Part shown: positions 1 to 8,616 of the stretch, one piece after another
Layout of the letters: every line of letters starts with the position of its first letter
Numbering within the stretch: position 1 is the first letter of the stretch
NCBI GenBank assembly: GCA_900642245.1
Contig: CAAAJI010000094.1
Span: 90,677-103,327, forward strand
Source of the DNA: Fragilaria radians
Lineage: Eukaryota; Bacillariophyta; Fragilariophyceae; Fragilariales; Fragilariaceae
Length of the DNA stretch: 12,651 nt
Direction: 5' to 3'
Position numbers and translations under genes: made by a program
The notes under the pieces: model-generated
Database searches by the model: none
Seen by the model: only the letters and a program-made list of their open reading frames with translations
Told to the model about the DNA's origin: nothing

Positions 1-337
1 CGGCTGTTTTGTAGTCGCCGCTTTTACCAGCTATGGAAATGGTCAAGCTCAGACATGATTCAGTGTTACAAAGGTTAAGCAAATTTAAAGCGCTCCCTAA
101 GTCATTATGCTTCCCACACAGATTGAGAGCTGCAATCACAACATCTTGTGTCGGTTCTTTGGGTATGAGTTCTAGGCACTCTGCAACAGACTTAGTTTGA
201 CGCAGGCGACGAACTATTAGAGGTGAATCAGAAGATGATAACGTCGACATGGATTGTGTCAGAACTGGAGAGAGCAGAAGACACAATATTGATAGGTTAA
301 TGATGTTAATAGAGAAAACTGATGCGTTACTCAACAT
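1..337 (-). CDS. Partial 5' end of a PPR-like helical-repeat protein with a hydrophobic leader
   Basis: The minus strand is open from an ATG at 337 to the left edge (112 full codons), with an in-frame TAA directly upstream at 338-340, so 337 is the first possible start. A second in-frame ATG lies at 250. Residues 1-29 resemble a signal peptide: a short polar start, a hydrophobic core around residues 10-22 (NIINLSILCLLLS) and small or polar residues after it. From about residue 65 there are helical repeats of about 30 residues, seen as DVVIAALNLCGKHND and then LTISIAGKSGDYKTA. The spaced [LI][CA]GK..D pattern is typical of PPR-like proteins, which bind organellar RNA in plastids or mitochondria. 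In diatoms a signal peptide can be the first part of a plastid-targeting leader, but no clear ASAFAP-type phenylalanine is seen, so destination is open. The 3' end lies outside the window. The frame is well supported; the PPR label is moderate. Confidence 0.55.
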   Translation of the reverse strand, partial: MLSNASVFSINIINLSILCLLLSPVLTQSMSTLSSSDSPLIVRRLRQTKSVAECLELIPKEPTQDVVIAALNLCGKHNDLGSALNLLNLCNTESCLSLTISIAGKSGDYKTA

Positions 338-2674
338 TTATGGTTGGTGTGACGAAACTCATTCGTCGTGGAAAAAAAGTACTAAGGTTCAGGACACTAC
401 GAAGTTTCAACGCAGTCAAGTAATAATACTTTTAACCTAACAATTGGAATAAAAAATCTTTTTTCGATTGAAAAGGTCACATAATGAGAGACCTTCACCA
501 GGTGACTGTCTTTGCTCGATTTCTCGATTTAATCGTTGAGCTTTTCATTCTATTAATCCATTTCTAATATAAAAAAATTGACATGAACACAAACACAAAC
601 ACTTCTAGAAGTGTAAAGAACATTTTTCTTAAATCTTTGGTTTTGAATTAGTGGACCTACGTCTGATTATCGATTCTAATTCAATAGTTGTTGGCTCTAC
701 AATTCTTTTTCTTACGGGTGTTACTGGACATGGCCTAGTATGAGGTCTTTTTCCAGGCTATTGCTTTGCTTCACTAACATCCATTGATCTCCAACAATAT
801 AATTTTGGATTCCTTTGAAGTAATATTGTGATGATTATCGATGATCAAGAAATAGCTATAAGGTTTTGCCAAATAATCAGTCTGTAAAAAGCTAATAGCT
901 ATGAGATGTATTTGTGTACTGATATTGTTGCTTTTCTAGTTCACATGATTCGTTCCTCTCTATGGAAATACTCTCAGTGAGGAAGAAAAGTATGCTACAT
1001 CTTAAATTGTTTAGGTCCAGTCAATAAAATAGCACATCCCTTGAGATAACGCTTCTGCCGCGTAATCCAGAAACTATATTCTTACTTGCCTACAATGAAC
1101 AAAGTAGTATTTATCTCTCTATTAAATAACATCTTAGGTGTCAAAAATATTTGCTTTGTTTTGCTTTTGGAACCAAATGTGTCTAAGCACACTATCTTCA
1201 GAGTAAAGGCTTGAAAATAATTTAGGCATAAGACCATTGTAGGTGTGCCTTGCTAAGGGAAATCCATAATGCCACTATGGGAGAAGAATGAAAATGTATC
1301 CTCAAGGTCAAGATGGGATAGCCGAAACATGCTTTTATTCTACCTAGATTAAGTGTGATAAATAGAATCCTTTCTTGGTCTTCCGGTCCCATGGATTTTA
1401 AATCGTTTTATGCTCAGAGATGGATCAGGTGAGCTCCAGAATGAAATCTTGTATACGAAAGACGCTATGAAAGAAGTTACAACTTAGTTATCTCTATGGA
1501 TGCGTAATTCCTCTAGATGGTATGGAGAATCTCAATGGCTTTGACTGCTTACAAGCCTTTGATACATTTGAAAATGTTGGATTAGGTATTGATGTTTTGC
1601 TTTAGTAAAAACTGGAGAAGAATGGCATTAACCGAAAGGATACTGAAATGGTATGCATTATCGTGAAGAATTCAAAATGGCTTGCTGTTCAGATTTTGAT
1701 TATGTAAAGGATATCACAACTGAATCAGTTTCAAAATTATTTCTTCAGTTAATTGAAATGTCTAGCATATTTTTCCTCAAGAGAATCTAAATTAGTCGCT
1801 AGCTAATTCTAATTTAGAGCTTCACCATTCCGTTCATGGAAAGCACTGACAAATCTAAGCTACTACCCTAATGACATGTCTGACTTTTACAAAATTACAA
1901 TTTATCGTCATCATTGTCGTGAAAGAGTTACATTGTTAGTCATGAGGGTAACGGAATTCGATTGAATTTTGGTTTGTACGAGTAACCTCCTACAGCTTTT
2001 GCTACAATTTTGGTACAAATGTGAAATCTTTCTTTTTCTTTTCCTTTAAAATGTTGTGGTAATCGGTACCACTAATGGAATAACGCAATGCATTTGCTCT
2101 TGTCGTCATCTCCTCCATCGCAACGTTTAAGTTATCAATTTTCCATTTTTGAAGAATGTAAAGTAAATGTTTTTGTCAAAATCTTAAATTATCCAGGATA
2201 AATGAATAATGTTAAAATTTTCAGCAACAAAAAAGGAAGAAACTTAACTAGGCTTATATCTAATGAAAGTGAAACAGATTTTGCAATTATTCTGGAGGTT
2301 ACTTTAATTTTTTGACACTTCACAAGCGACTCAAAGTATTTTAACCGAAACACAATAGCTCTTTCCCATGATAGAGCAATTAATCATTTCCCAGAATATT
2401 TTCCCATGAAATCTGCATTTTAAGGAAAATAATGCTCAATTGCTCTTTTATTCTCAATCTCACCTTTGCCCCGACTATATGATTAAAATGTTGAACAAAC
2501 CAAACCCCACTCCGCAGTCTATATCTTGCGTTTTTTTTCCTTCTCAGAATGCTGCACTTAACTGAATCGATTTTGTTTGTAGCATAATCCTTGAGCCATT
2601 GATGCCAAGTTCTATACGGTATTCAATCATTGTCAAGAAATAAAGTATGATGGAAAAACGACGGATGAATTCAA
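338..2674. other. AT-rich intergenic region without a supportable gene
   Basis: About 2.3 kb separates the 5' end of the left-edge gene from the 3' end of the checkpoint gene. All frames are broken by frequent stops, and I recognise no domain. The longest quasi-open stretch, minus strand 1330 to 1082, has an internal stop and matches nothing I know. Notable items are a (CACAAA) run at 588-602, a 16-bp palindrome at 599-614, a pyrimidine-rich tract near 2030-2050, and a 9-bp inverted repeat (AGAGCAATT near 2373, AATTGCTCT near 2437). The left part should hold the promoter of the left-edge gene and the right part the 3' UTR of the checkpoint gene. Decayed transposon sequence or a noncoding transcript cannot be excluded. 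Confidence 0.5.
599..614. promoter_or_regulatory. 16-bp perfect palindrome with heat-shock-element-like core
   Basis: ACACTTCTAGAAGTGT equals its own reverse complement. The centre (602-611) fits the paired heat-shock element nTTCnnGAAn. It lies about 260 bp upstream of the leftward gene that starts at 337, so it could be a distal promoter element of that gene. Heat-shock transcription factors are strongly expanded in diatoms, which makes a binding site plausible. One short site in AT-rich DNA can also arise by chance. Confidence 0.3.
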
Positions 2675-5600
2675 TTATTCCAGTCTTTTCTTTGGAAGGA
2701 TCCTATCTTGATGCTTCAAGAGGTATTCTAAGTCTTTTTTCTTTGTGGAAAGGAAGGATTCTATCTTCTCTCTCATTTTTCGCAGAGACCCCGGTCTAGA
2801 TGCGATGGGGTCGTTTAATAAAGAATCAAACACTTCAGACCATATACTTTTTTGCCAATATCGTCGTAAAGGCTTACGAATTTTCCAACGCTTAGATCGA
2901 TCTCGCTCTATCTCTATGTGAGATCCATACAAGAGAACAAATGCAGACGCACATATACCGAAGGTATCAATATCAAACGACCACGGAAGGTTCAGTCTCA
3001 TAGCTACGCACGCCATGTCTTGGCTAGTCGCCTCACCAGATAGTTTGAATTTCATGGGATCCACATCATTTGTAAGACTCCTTCTGAGGTCCACTGCTCT
3101 CCCAAAGTCGACAAGCATCAATTCAGCTGATTCAATGACATCGGAACATCCTTCAAAGGCTGAATCTGATGCTACTACTACCCAATTGTCTGGCTTTACA
3201 TCGCAGTGCAAAATGTTTCCATGCCAATGTAAAGTCTCGATATGCTTCAACATTCTTGAAGTATAATGAAGAGCAATTAATTCTGGAACCTGACCCCTTT
3301 CAGTAACTTTGTAGATGTTCAAGATGTCAACGAGATTCATTCCAGTTTTTGAACCTGCCGTCATGCCTAGCATAGCACCGTCGGAGAGGGAAATAAAAGA
3401 AAGAGGTATAGGATATGGAAAGAATTCTACCTTGCATCGATCCTCAAGCCTTTTCATAATAATATACTCCCATGCCAGACAATCAGTTGGTGACTGAGCT
3501 TTAACAGCAATGACGCCTTCCCTTTCTGAGTCCAGCAACACAACAACGCCATAAGAACCTCTCCCCAACTCTTGTTTCACGATTCCGCTTCTACTTCCAA
3601 CCTTTATTTCCTCTCCTTGAATTGACGTTCTCCGTTTCAAACCTCGGGGCAAAGCTTGATTGGAAAGATCGACGATTGATCCTTTCAGAGATAAAGTAAC
3701 AACTAGATCAGTTTCAGGCTTTGCAAAGGGAATATTGCTATCGCCAATGGGCCTCGCAGCGTTCACCATATCTCGAAGGGAAATGCGTACGTCATCCCGA
3801 TGAAGAGAATTGTAATCTTGGACGACTGCACCTCCGAAGGATTCTACCTCATTTATAGTTGGCGACATTTTGACCTCCGGAGCAATGATTGAAATGTCTC
3901 CAAATGCAGCGTCAGTTAAGATCGCTCCAGAATCTAGGGGCCTGAAATTCCGAAAATCATCTGCCTGTGGAAAAATTAGAATAGTAATAAATCGATTATA
4001 TTGACGATAGATAACTTACAGAGAAATCCTTTGTGAGACAAGGGGAGAGACTACTTGGTCGGGGAGCTCGTTGAGGCCTAGCCATTCCGTTGAGTGCATC
4101 CATTGCTTCGCCGAAGACTGAAAAAGTAGCTGTGTCGCCAGCTTCACCACTGCTCAGTTCACTATCCTGACTGGTATCACAATCTTGATAAATTTTCATT
4201 GATTTTTTCTCTTTTGGATCTGCCTTGCTTAATTCAACTAACGGTTTTTGCACTTTTTCTTTGCTTTGGAAGGTATTTTGATTCATGTTGTTTGAATCTT
4301 TAATTTCGTTCAGAATATTTACTGCATCTCCGAATATAGAGTAAGTTGCTGTATCATTATCCGAAGTATCGCGACTTTCCTCGCTTTCGTCTTCGTCGAG
4401 TTTCTGAATTCCATTTGAAGTCCCATCGGAATGTACTACATCAGTAAATCTGTTACAAACAACATTTCTAGAATCATTGCAATCGTTGTCATCGATTATT
4501 TCTGAGAATACCTGAAATGGCTTTCGCTTGATACCATGTGGTTTACGATTACATTCTTGAACGTTTTCATCAAAATATATCTGCAAGTGGTTTTGCTTGC
4601 TAGATATTTCGGGGAGGTTATTTCTGCTGCACTCCTCGTCTTTCAAAGACCTCGCTTTCACGACATCATGATTGAAAGGATTTTCCTCAAAATTTGCTTT
4701 CATGCTTTTCCATTTTGTGTCCTTCAAAAGTGAGCTTTGAATAGGCTCTGATTCTTCTGTAAACACCTGAAATTTCTTCTTCTGCTTCCGATTGGACTCT
4801 ACATCAACAATTGAGTTATTGAGGCAACTTTCATTCTCTTCTAGGAGAGGAACATCCATACCGGAGTCATTGAGTCGAGGGCGTTTGATACTTTCAACTT
4901 CACTCTCATTTAATCCCATAGCTGGACTTGAAAACATCATACTGAGCTCTTTCATCGCAAATTTGGTGTTTATAGTTTCCTCTTCTCGGCTTACAGATAT
5001 CCCTGCAAAACGACTTACATTTGAACTCAAGGCAGATGCATTGGTAAAAGAACTTTTTTGTGATCGATCATCAGCATCATGGTCGGCGAAAAGAACCCGA
5101 CGCCCTGGCGACAACTCTTTTGAAAAAACTGTTGATTCATCAGTATCCATTCTATGATCTTCATCGCAAGCAAGGAAATTAATATTTGGACTTTGAAAGA
5201 TTTTAAAGCATCGTCTCTTAGCACGATGTTCCTCAAAGCAACATTCCTGACCTTCAGAGTCCTTAGATATCAAGCTCTTATCGAATCCACAATTTATTGT
5301 CGAATTTGTCTTAAGAATTCTATTCAAAACCTTTGTGTCTTCATGTTTTTCAGTCAAACCATCTGCTTTCCTGGAAATACTTTCACCACTCAAAAATACG
5401 AGTTTTTCCCGATTGGAGATTATTTCTTTATTTTCTTGTTTGTGTTTTAAATTTTCTTTGTTATCGCTGGCTTTTGCATCCGGAATTTGTTGAATAGGTA
5501 GCTGTTTGGAAGCATTAGTGATATGTCGATTCAATCGTCTCTGAAACTGCCTTTGACGTTGCTGTAATAGTGATAATGGAGACGCCCGCTTTGATATTCC

Positions 5601-6023
5601 TTCCTTATAAATTTTCTCGCATAAGGCGAAGTCTCCATTCGTTTCGGCAACCCATGCCCAGGCAATCCAAAATAGAGCTACCGACTCACCAATACCTTGT
5701 TGATGTAAGTAATGGTAAACATCGGGAGGCGACGATGTCTTATCGGCATATCGTACACAAATCTGTATAAATCTGACATCATTCTTACAATATTCTTTCG
5801 ATTTCTGTACACATGTTTTCACACAACGTTCCATTAAGCACACGTGTTCATTACTTTCTGAATTGGATTCACTCCATGTTATGTAGCGTAACCAATGTGG
5901 CAGAGGATTGTTAGTTTCAGATGATATAAGTGATTCGAAATGATTTTTATTGTTGTCCCCTTGGATTCGAAGACGCTGATGATCCATGGTGCTCTCCTTT
6001 TCCTTCCGATGAAGTGATGCCAT
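2675..6023 (-). CDS. BUB1: MADBUB / BUB1-like spindle-checkpoint protein kinase (two exons)
   Basis: Exon 1 runs 6023-4020 and exon 2 runs 3964-2675. A 55-bp phase-0 intron joins them, giving about 1097 residues, the usual BUB1/BubR1 size. BUB1-family proteins act at kinetochores, holding BUB3, MAD1 and CDC20 to delay anaphase. Visible domains, numbered from the ATG at 6023: Mad3/BUB1 TPR-like region about 27-152; KEN box 189-191; GLEBS (BUB3-binding) core CFEEHRAK around 262-269; CMI-like TINTKFAMKELSMMFSSP 350-367; ABBA-type motifs 418-639 plus a weaker one at 273. The kinase runs from about 795: glycine loop GRGSYG 802-807, Lys823, Glu834, HCDVKPDN with Asp923, Lys925 and Asn928, DFG at 954-956. 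All catalytic residues are present, so it is probably an active kinase. No N-terminal KEN box is seen. Upstream in-frame TTG codons are not credible starts. The ATG at 5987 (ACCATGG context) is an alternative start, giving 1085 residues. Family assignment is firm; BUB1 versus unsplit MADBUB depends on paralogues elsewhere in the genome. Confidence 0.93.
3965..4019 (-). other. 55-bp spliceosomal intron in the checkpoint gene
   Basis: On the minus strand the donor is GTAAGT directly after codon TCT (Ser668), and the acceptor is TTTTTCCACAG before GCA GAT GAT. A branch-point-like CTAAT lies 14 nt before the acceptor end. Exon 1 ends on a third codon position and exon 2 starts on a first position, so splicing is phase 0 and restores one open frame into the kinase domain. 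Without splicing, translation stops inside the intron at 3996-3998. Confidence 0.92.
4107..4772 (-). repeat. Run of ABBA-type short linear motifs in the checkpoint protein
   Basis: The ABBA motif that binds CDC20/CDH1-type WD40 proteins is Fx[ILV][FHY]x[DE]. Within residues 418-639 there are three exact matches: FQVFTE (418), FQVFSE (503) and FSVFGE (634). Three variants differ only at the first position: LQIYFD (480), YSIFGD (561) and MKIYQD (609). A further weak copy, FKIFQS at 273, lies directly after the GLEBS motif and outside this span. The surrounding sequence is polar and appears disordered. The matches are visible directly; binding is inferred. Confidence 0.75.
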
Positions 6024-6273
6024 TGTTGAAATGTGACAACGATACTCTGTAACGGTCAAAACGATTTGAATTTTGCAGAGCTCAGGCCTCAAGCAATTTA
6101 GAGTCGAATGAGTCGAAAGTTTTCGAATTTTCCCATTGGTTTACTTTTTCTTCGCCTTTGTGCTTTCACTTTCGTTTCATCTGCTCGGAACTTCCCGAAG
6201 AATGAATACTGAAAAATGATAGAATAGCAATAAAGTCATTGGATTTGGAATAGACCTTGAATAATTCAACATA
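6024..6273. promoter_or_regulatory. Divergent promoter region between the checkpoint gene and the HPP gene
   Basis: The 250 bp between the two start codons must hold both 5' UTRs and promoters. Toward the checkpoint gene there is TGTAACGGTCA at 6048-6058, which matches the plant M-phase MSA element (YCYAACGGYYA) at 10 of 11 positions, and a minus-strand CCAAT box at 6135-6139. A 9-nt direct repeat, GAGTCGAAT then GAGTCGAAA, spans 6101-6118 and overlaps the inverted repeat TCGAAA-gt-TTTCGA (6113-6126). CTTCCCGAAG at 6191-6200 fits a paired heat-shock element. A second minus-strand CCAAT lies at 6238-6242. No clear TATA box is seen. The region is certain by position; each element is only a pattern match. 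Confidence 0.45.
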
Positions 6274-8202
6274 ATGGAAGGATCAAATAGGCTAGTTGGA
6301 GGAGAACGTGACCACTCATACGGTACATTACCAAGATCAGTCAGAACTTCTTCTTCACAATGTCAAGACTTGTCTTCTATTGCCTCGTCGACAAAAACAC
6401 ATCATCCCAACAAGCCACAATCGTTCTTGATTCCTCCTCTTCGTCCTGTTGAATCATTCATTTCTCTCATGTCTTCATCCTCAGAAATGGTTGATGATGA
6501 ATTGAACCAAACGGCTTTAGATCAGAATCGAATTTCCCAAGTGATTCGAGAAACTGGCAGCCATGCCTTTGGCGTTATTGGACTTGATGTATGGATCTTT
6601 GATCATGGATTCTTGGTTCATGTACCTGGAGGCTTCTGGGTAAATCCAGTCTTTGCAAAAAGAAATCCTTCAGAAACTTTACAGCGCCTAGTTGACCCCA
6701 ACCATCCATTACATGTCACTCCATTGCCTCAAATTCCTGGCACAGGGTTAGCAGGATACTTCTGGTCATTAGGGAGCAACCGAATGGTTTGGAGAGAATT
6801 GAAAGCAATTACCTCAGACCCATTTCAACCTCCCTATCCACGAATGCATTTGTTGGAGGAAGCTGGATTTGGAAAGGCTACAGGGATTTCATTTGACGTA
6901 ATGGGACATCGTGGGGTTGTGGTATATATGACACGTGAAAGCGCGAGTGAAGCTTTATTAAATGAAGCAGCGAATGTTGAGTATTTAAATATTGCAGCGC
7001 AATACATTGGAGCTGCAGTAGCATTTTCAGGACCACTCGCACGATCGATAGAAGCAAAAAATAGCCGTATCACAAAAAAATTCAAAAGTGTGGCAACCAA
7101 AATCCAATGTGTCAATGCATTTTCTTCATTACGCCGGACGTTGTCCAGTCGGAGTCTCAATAGTCTTGTAAGTTCATCTCCTGAAGTTACGAAAGACATA
7201 CGTCGTTCCACGTCATTTCATGACATCATGGGACTTAAAGTGTCTTCCGTCAAAAGTGAAATTCAAGAATGGATCAACAAAACGAAAATAGTTTTCAAAG
7301 CTCGATTCTCAAACATGCTCGAAAAGTGCCATGGAAGTGATATAGAACCACCGCCTTCAGTACCCTTTTCGAATGCAATTTGGACATTTTTGGGGTCTTA
7401 TATAACCCTTTTATTGCTATATGGACTTTCGTATCTTGCTCGTCATGAGACCGGGGACACCATTGTCTTGGCTCCATTCGGGGCTCTACTGACCTTGCAA
7501 TTCAGTTTAACAGCAGCTCCTGCATCTCAGCCTCGTAGTATTATTTATGGCCAAATTATTTGCCAATCTATGGCTCTTTTCAGTAAAATCGTTTTCATGG
7601 ATATGGCTTGTTGGCCGCTCTGGATGATCGTCCCGCTGACTACAGCTGGAGGAATCGCAATCATGACAAAACTCGGATTGGCGCATCCACCAGCAGCAGC
7701 AGTAATTATTGCCCTATTCACGCAACCAAATTTCACTCTCATGTCATCGATATTTGTACTCATCGGAAACATGATGGCTATTGCTACAGCCATTCTCGTA
7801 AATAATCTTTCAGAGAAACGCCAATACCCCGTCTATTGGAGATTAGAATGCAAAGGCTTTGTTTACAACTTCCACCAAGCCTTAAAGGAAAGGGCCAAAC
7901 GCTGCAAAAATGAACGTCCCATGCTCCGACTTCGAAGTAAACAAAGCCATGATAAAACTTTAATGCTTTCAAGTCGTTCTCAAAATCAAAGCTCTTCGAA
8001 TTTTCATTCCTATCCGTATGTCCCAATAAATGTACACAGTATTCCAGAGCTAGATACAAAAGATCCTCTCGAACAAGTTTCAGAATTCCAGGACACAACA
8101 CCGAAAGAGAAATCTGATGGTGAGGAAGAAAGTGACAGGAATCTATTATTTGATGTTGAATCAATAGATGAAGCTGACGTCATGATCTATTTTGCATACT
8201 AA
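6274..8202 (+). CDS. HPP-family membrane protein with N-terminal GAF-like domain
   Basis: This is one uninterrupted frame of 642 residues. Residues about 86-255 form a globular domain resembling a GAF fold (landmarks GLDVWIFD, GGFWVNP, GTGLAG, EEAGFGKATGISFDVMGHRG, VVVYMTRES, NVEYLNIAAQYIGAA). Residues 256-365 are a basic, serine-rich linker. Residues about 366-511 form the HPP membrane core, with hydrophobic segments near 366-388, 395-414, 421-441, 446-467 and 487-511. It carries APFGALLTLQFSLTAAPASQPR and the name-giving HPP at 471-473 in LGLAHPPAAAV. The tail from 512 is polar and ends acidic. HPP proteins include a plastid and cyanobacterial nitrite transporter, so anion transport is a reasonable inference, though substrate cannot be read here. 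No signal peptide or plastid leader is seen, arguing for an endomembrane or plasma-membrane site. The ATG has A at -3 and G at +4. HPP family is firm; GAF label and function are moderate. Confidence 0.88.
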   Translation: MEGSNRLVGGERDHSYGTLPRSVRTSSSQCQDLSSIASSTKTHHPNKPQSFLIPPLRPVESFISLMSSSSEMVDDELNQTALDQNRISQVIRETGSHAFGVIGLDVWIFDHGFLVHVPGGFWVNPVFAKRNPSETLQRLVDPNHPLHVTPLPQIPGTGLAGYFWSLGSNRMVWRELKAITSDPFQPPYPRMHLLEEAGFGKATGISFDVMGHRGVVVYMTRESASEALLNEAANVEYLNIAAQYIGAAVAFSGPLARSIEAKNSRITKKFKSVATKIQCVNAFSSLRRTLSSRSLNSLVSSSPEVTKDIRRSTSFHDIMGLKVSSVKSEIQEWINKTKIVFKARFSNMLEKCHGSDIEPPPSVPFSNAIWTFLGSYITLLLLYGLSYLARHETGDTIVLAPFGALLTLQFSLTAAPASQPRSIIYGQIICQSMALFSKIVFMDMACWPLWMIVPLTTAGGIAIMTKLGLAHPPAAAVIIALFTQPNFTLMSSIFVLIGNMMAIATAILVNNLSEKRQYPVYWRLECKGFVYNFHQALKERAKRCKNERPMLRLRSKQSHDKTLMLSSRSQNQSSSNFHSYPYVPINVHSIPELDTKDPLEQVSEFQDTTPKEKSDGEEESDRNLLFDVESIDEADVMIYFAY

Positions 8203-8215
8203 GTTAAGTATTCCG

Positions 8216-8221
8216 AATAAA
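8216..8221 (+). terminator. Candidate polyadenylation signal of the HPP gene
   Basis: An AATAAA hexamer begins 14 nt after the TAA stop of the HPP gene, in CCGAATAAAAATC. It is close to the stop, so the 3' UTR would be very short. AATAAA also occurs by chance in AT-rich DNA. Confidence 0.35.
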
Positions 8222-8512
8222 AATCTGGATCATCCACAGTTGTGATTTCAACAGCAACTAAAGGAACGTACAAAGAACTGGATTTCCTATTCCAAGCACG
8301 GGTTGAATCAGTTGAAGATCCATGAGTGGAATATTTATGCGTCGTTTCATTGGAACTACTTTCAAAATGCCTTTCTTTTTCCTATACTCAGCTGGAATTT
8401 AAGCCGTATCCCCCAAACAGTTTCCCTACTGAAAAATTGTAGCTGACCCACATCCATACGAGAATAAAGTGTGCTGTTACTCCTTTGTCTTTCTTAAAGT
8501 AGAAAATAGCCC

Positions 8513-8518
8513 TTTATT
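8513..8518 (-). terminator. Candidate polyadenylation signal of the PDZ/coiled-coil gene
   Basis: TTTATT on the plus strand reads AATAAA on the minus strand, about 100 nt beyond the TAG stop at 8617-8619. Position and hexamer suit a 3' end signal, but only transcript data can confirm it. Confidence 0.35.
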
Positions 8519-8616
8519 TAATATTTTAATTCTCATGATATTTCCGACCAGAATTGTCATCCTAAAATAGCGTGCAATAGAGAAGTGGAGAAAACATTAA
8601 TGTAACGTATTCGTAC

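Larger units (their letters stand above)
8203..8616. other. Convergent 3' intergenic region
   Basis: This 414-bp stretch lies between the stop codons of two genes pointing at each other and should hold both 3' UTRs. It has no coding frame I can support. Apart from one candidate polyadenylation signal for each strand, I see nothing structured in it. Confidence 0.6.

Noticed and set aside
1082..1330. Minus-strand frame of 83 codons as a small gene or transposase fragment
   Set aside because: It has an internal TAG, no recognisable motif and AT-rich composition like its surroundings.
1381..1760. Possible decayed copia-type retroelement
   Set aside because: Short open pieces gave no reverse transcriptase, integrase or protease motifs, and no long terminal repeats were seen.
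2373..2446. Inverted repeat AGAGCAATT / AATTGCTCT as a transposon end or hairpin
   Set aside because: Only 9 bp arms with a loop of about 55 bp, no target-site duplication and no transposase; expected by chance in AT-rich DNA.
2675..3868. A separate free-standing kinase gene starting at 3868
   Set aside because: The frame continues upstream of that ATG without a stop to a good 3' splice site at 3965, in phase with the TPR-containing exon. The HCDVKPDNW kinase is BUB1-type, so it is exon 2 of the same gene.
6024..6092. N-terminal extension of the checkpoint protein starting at 6092
   Set aside because: The codon at 6092 is TTG, not ATG. In a eukaryotic nuclear gene the first credible start is the ATG at 6023, or the one at 5987 in a better context.
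7165..7200. Intron donor-like GTAAGTTC inside the HPP gene
   Set aside because: The frame stays open across it and no matching acceptor would preserve the protein better, so it is read as coding.
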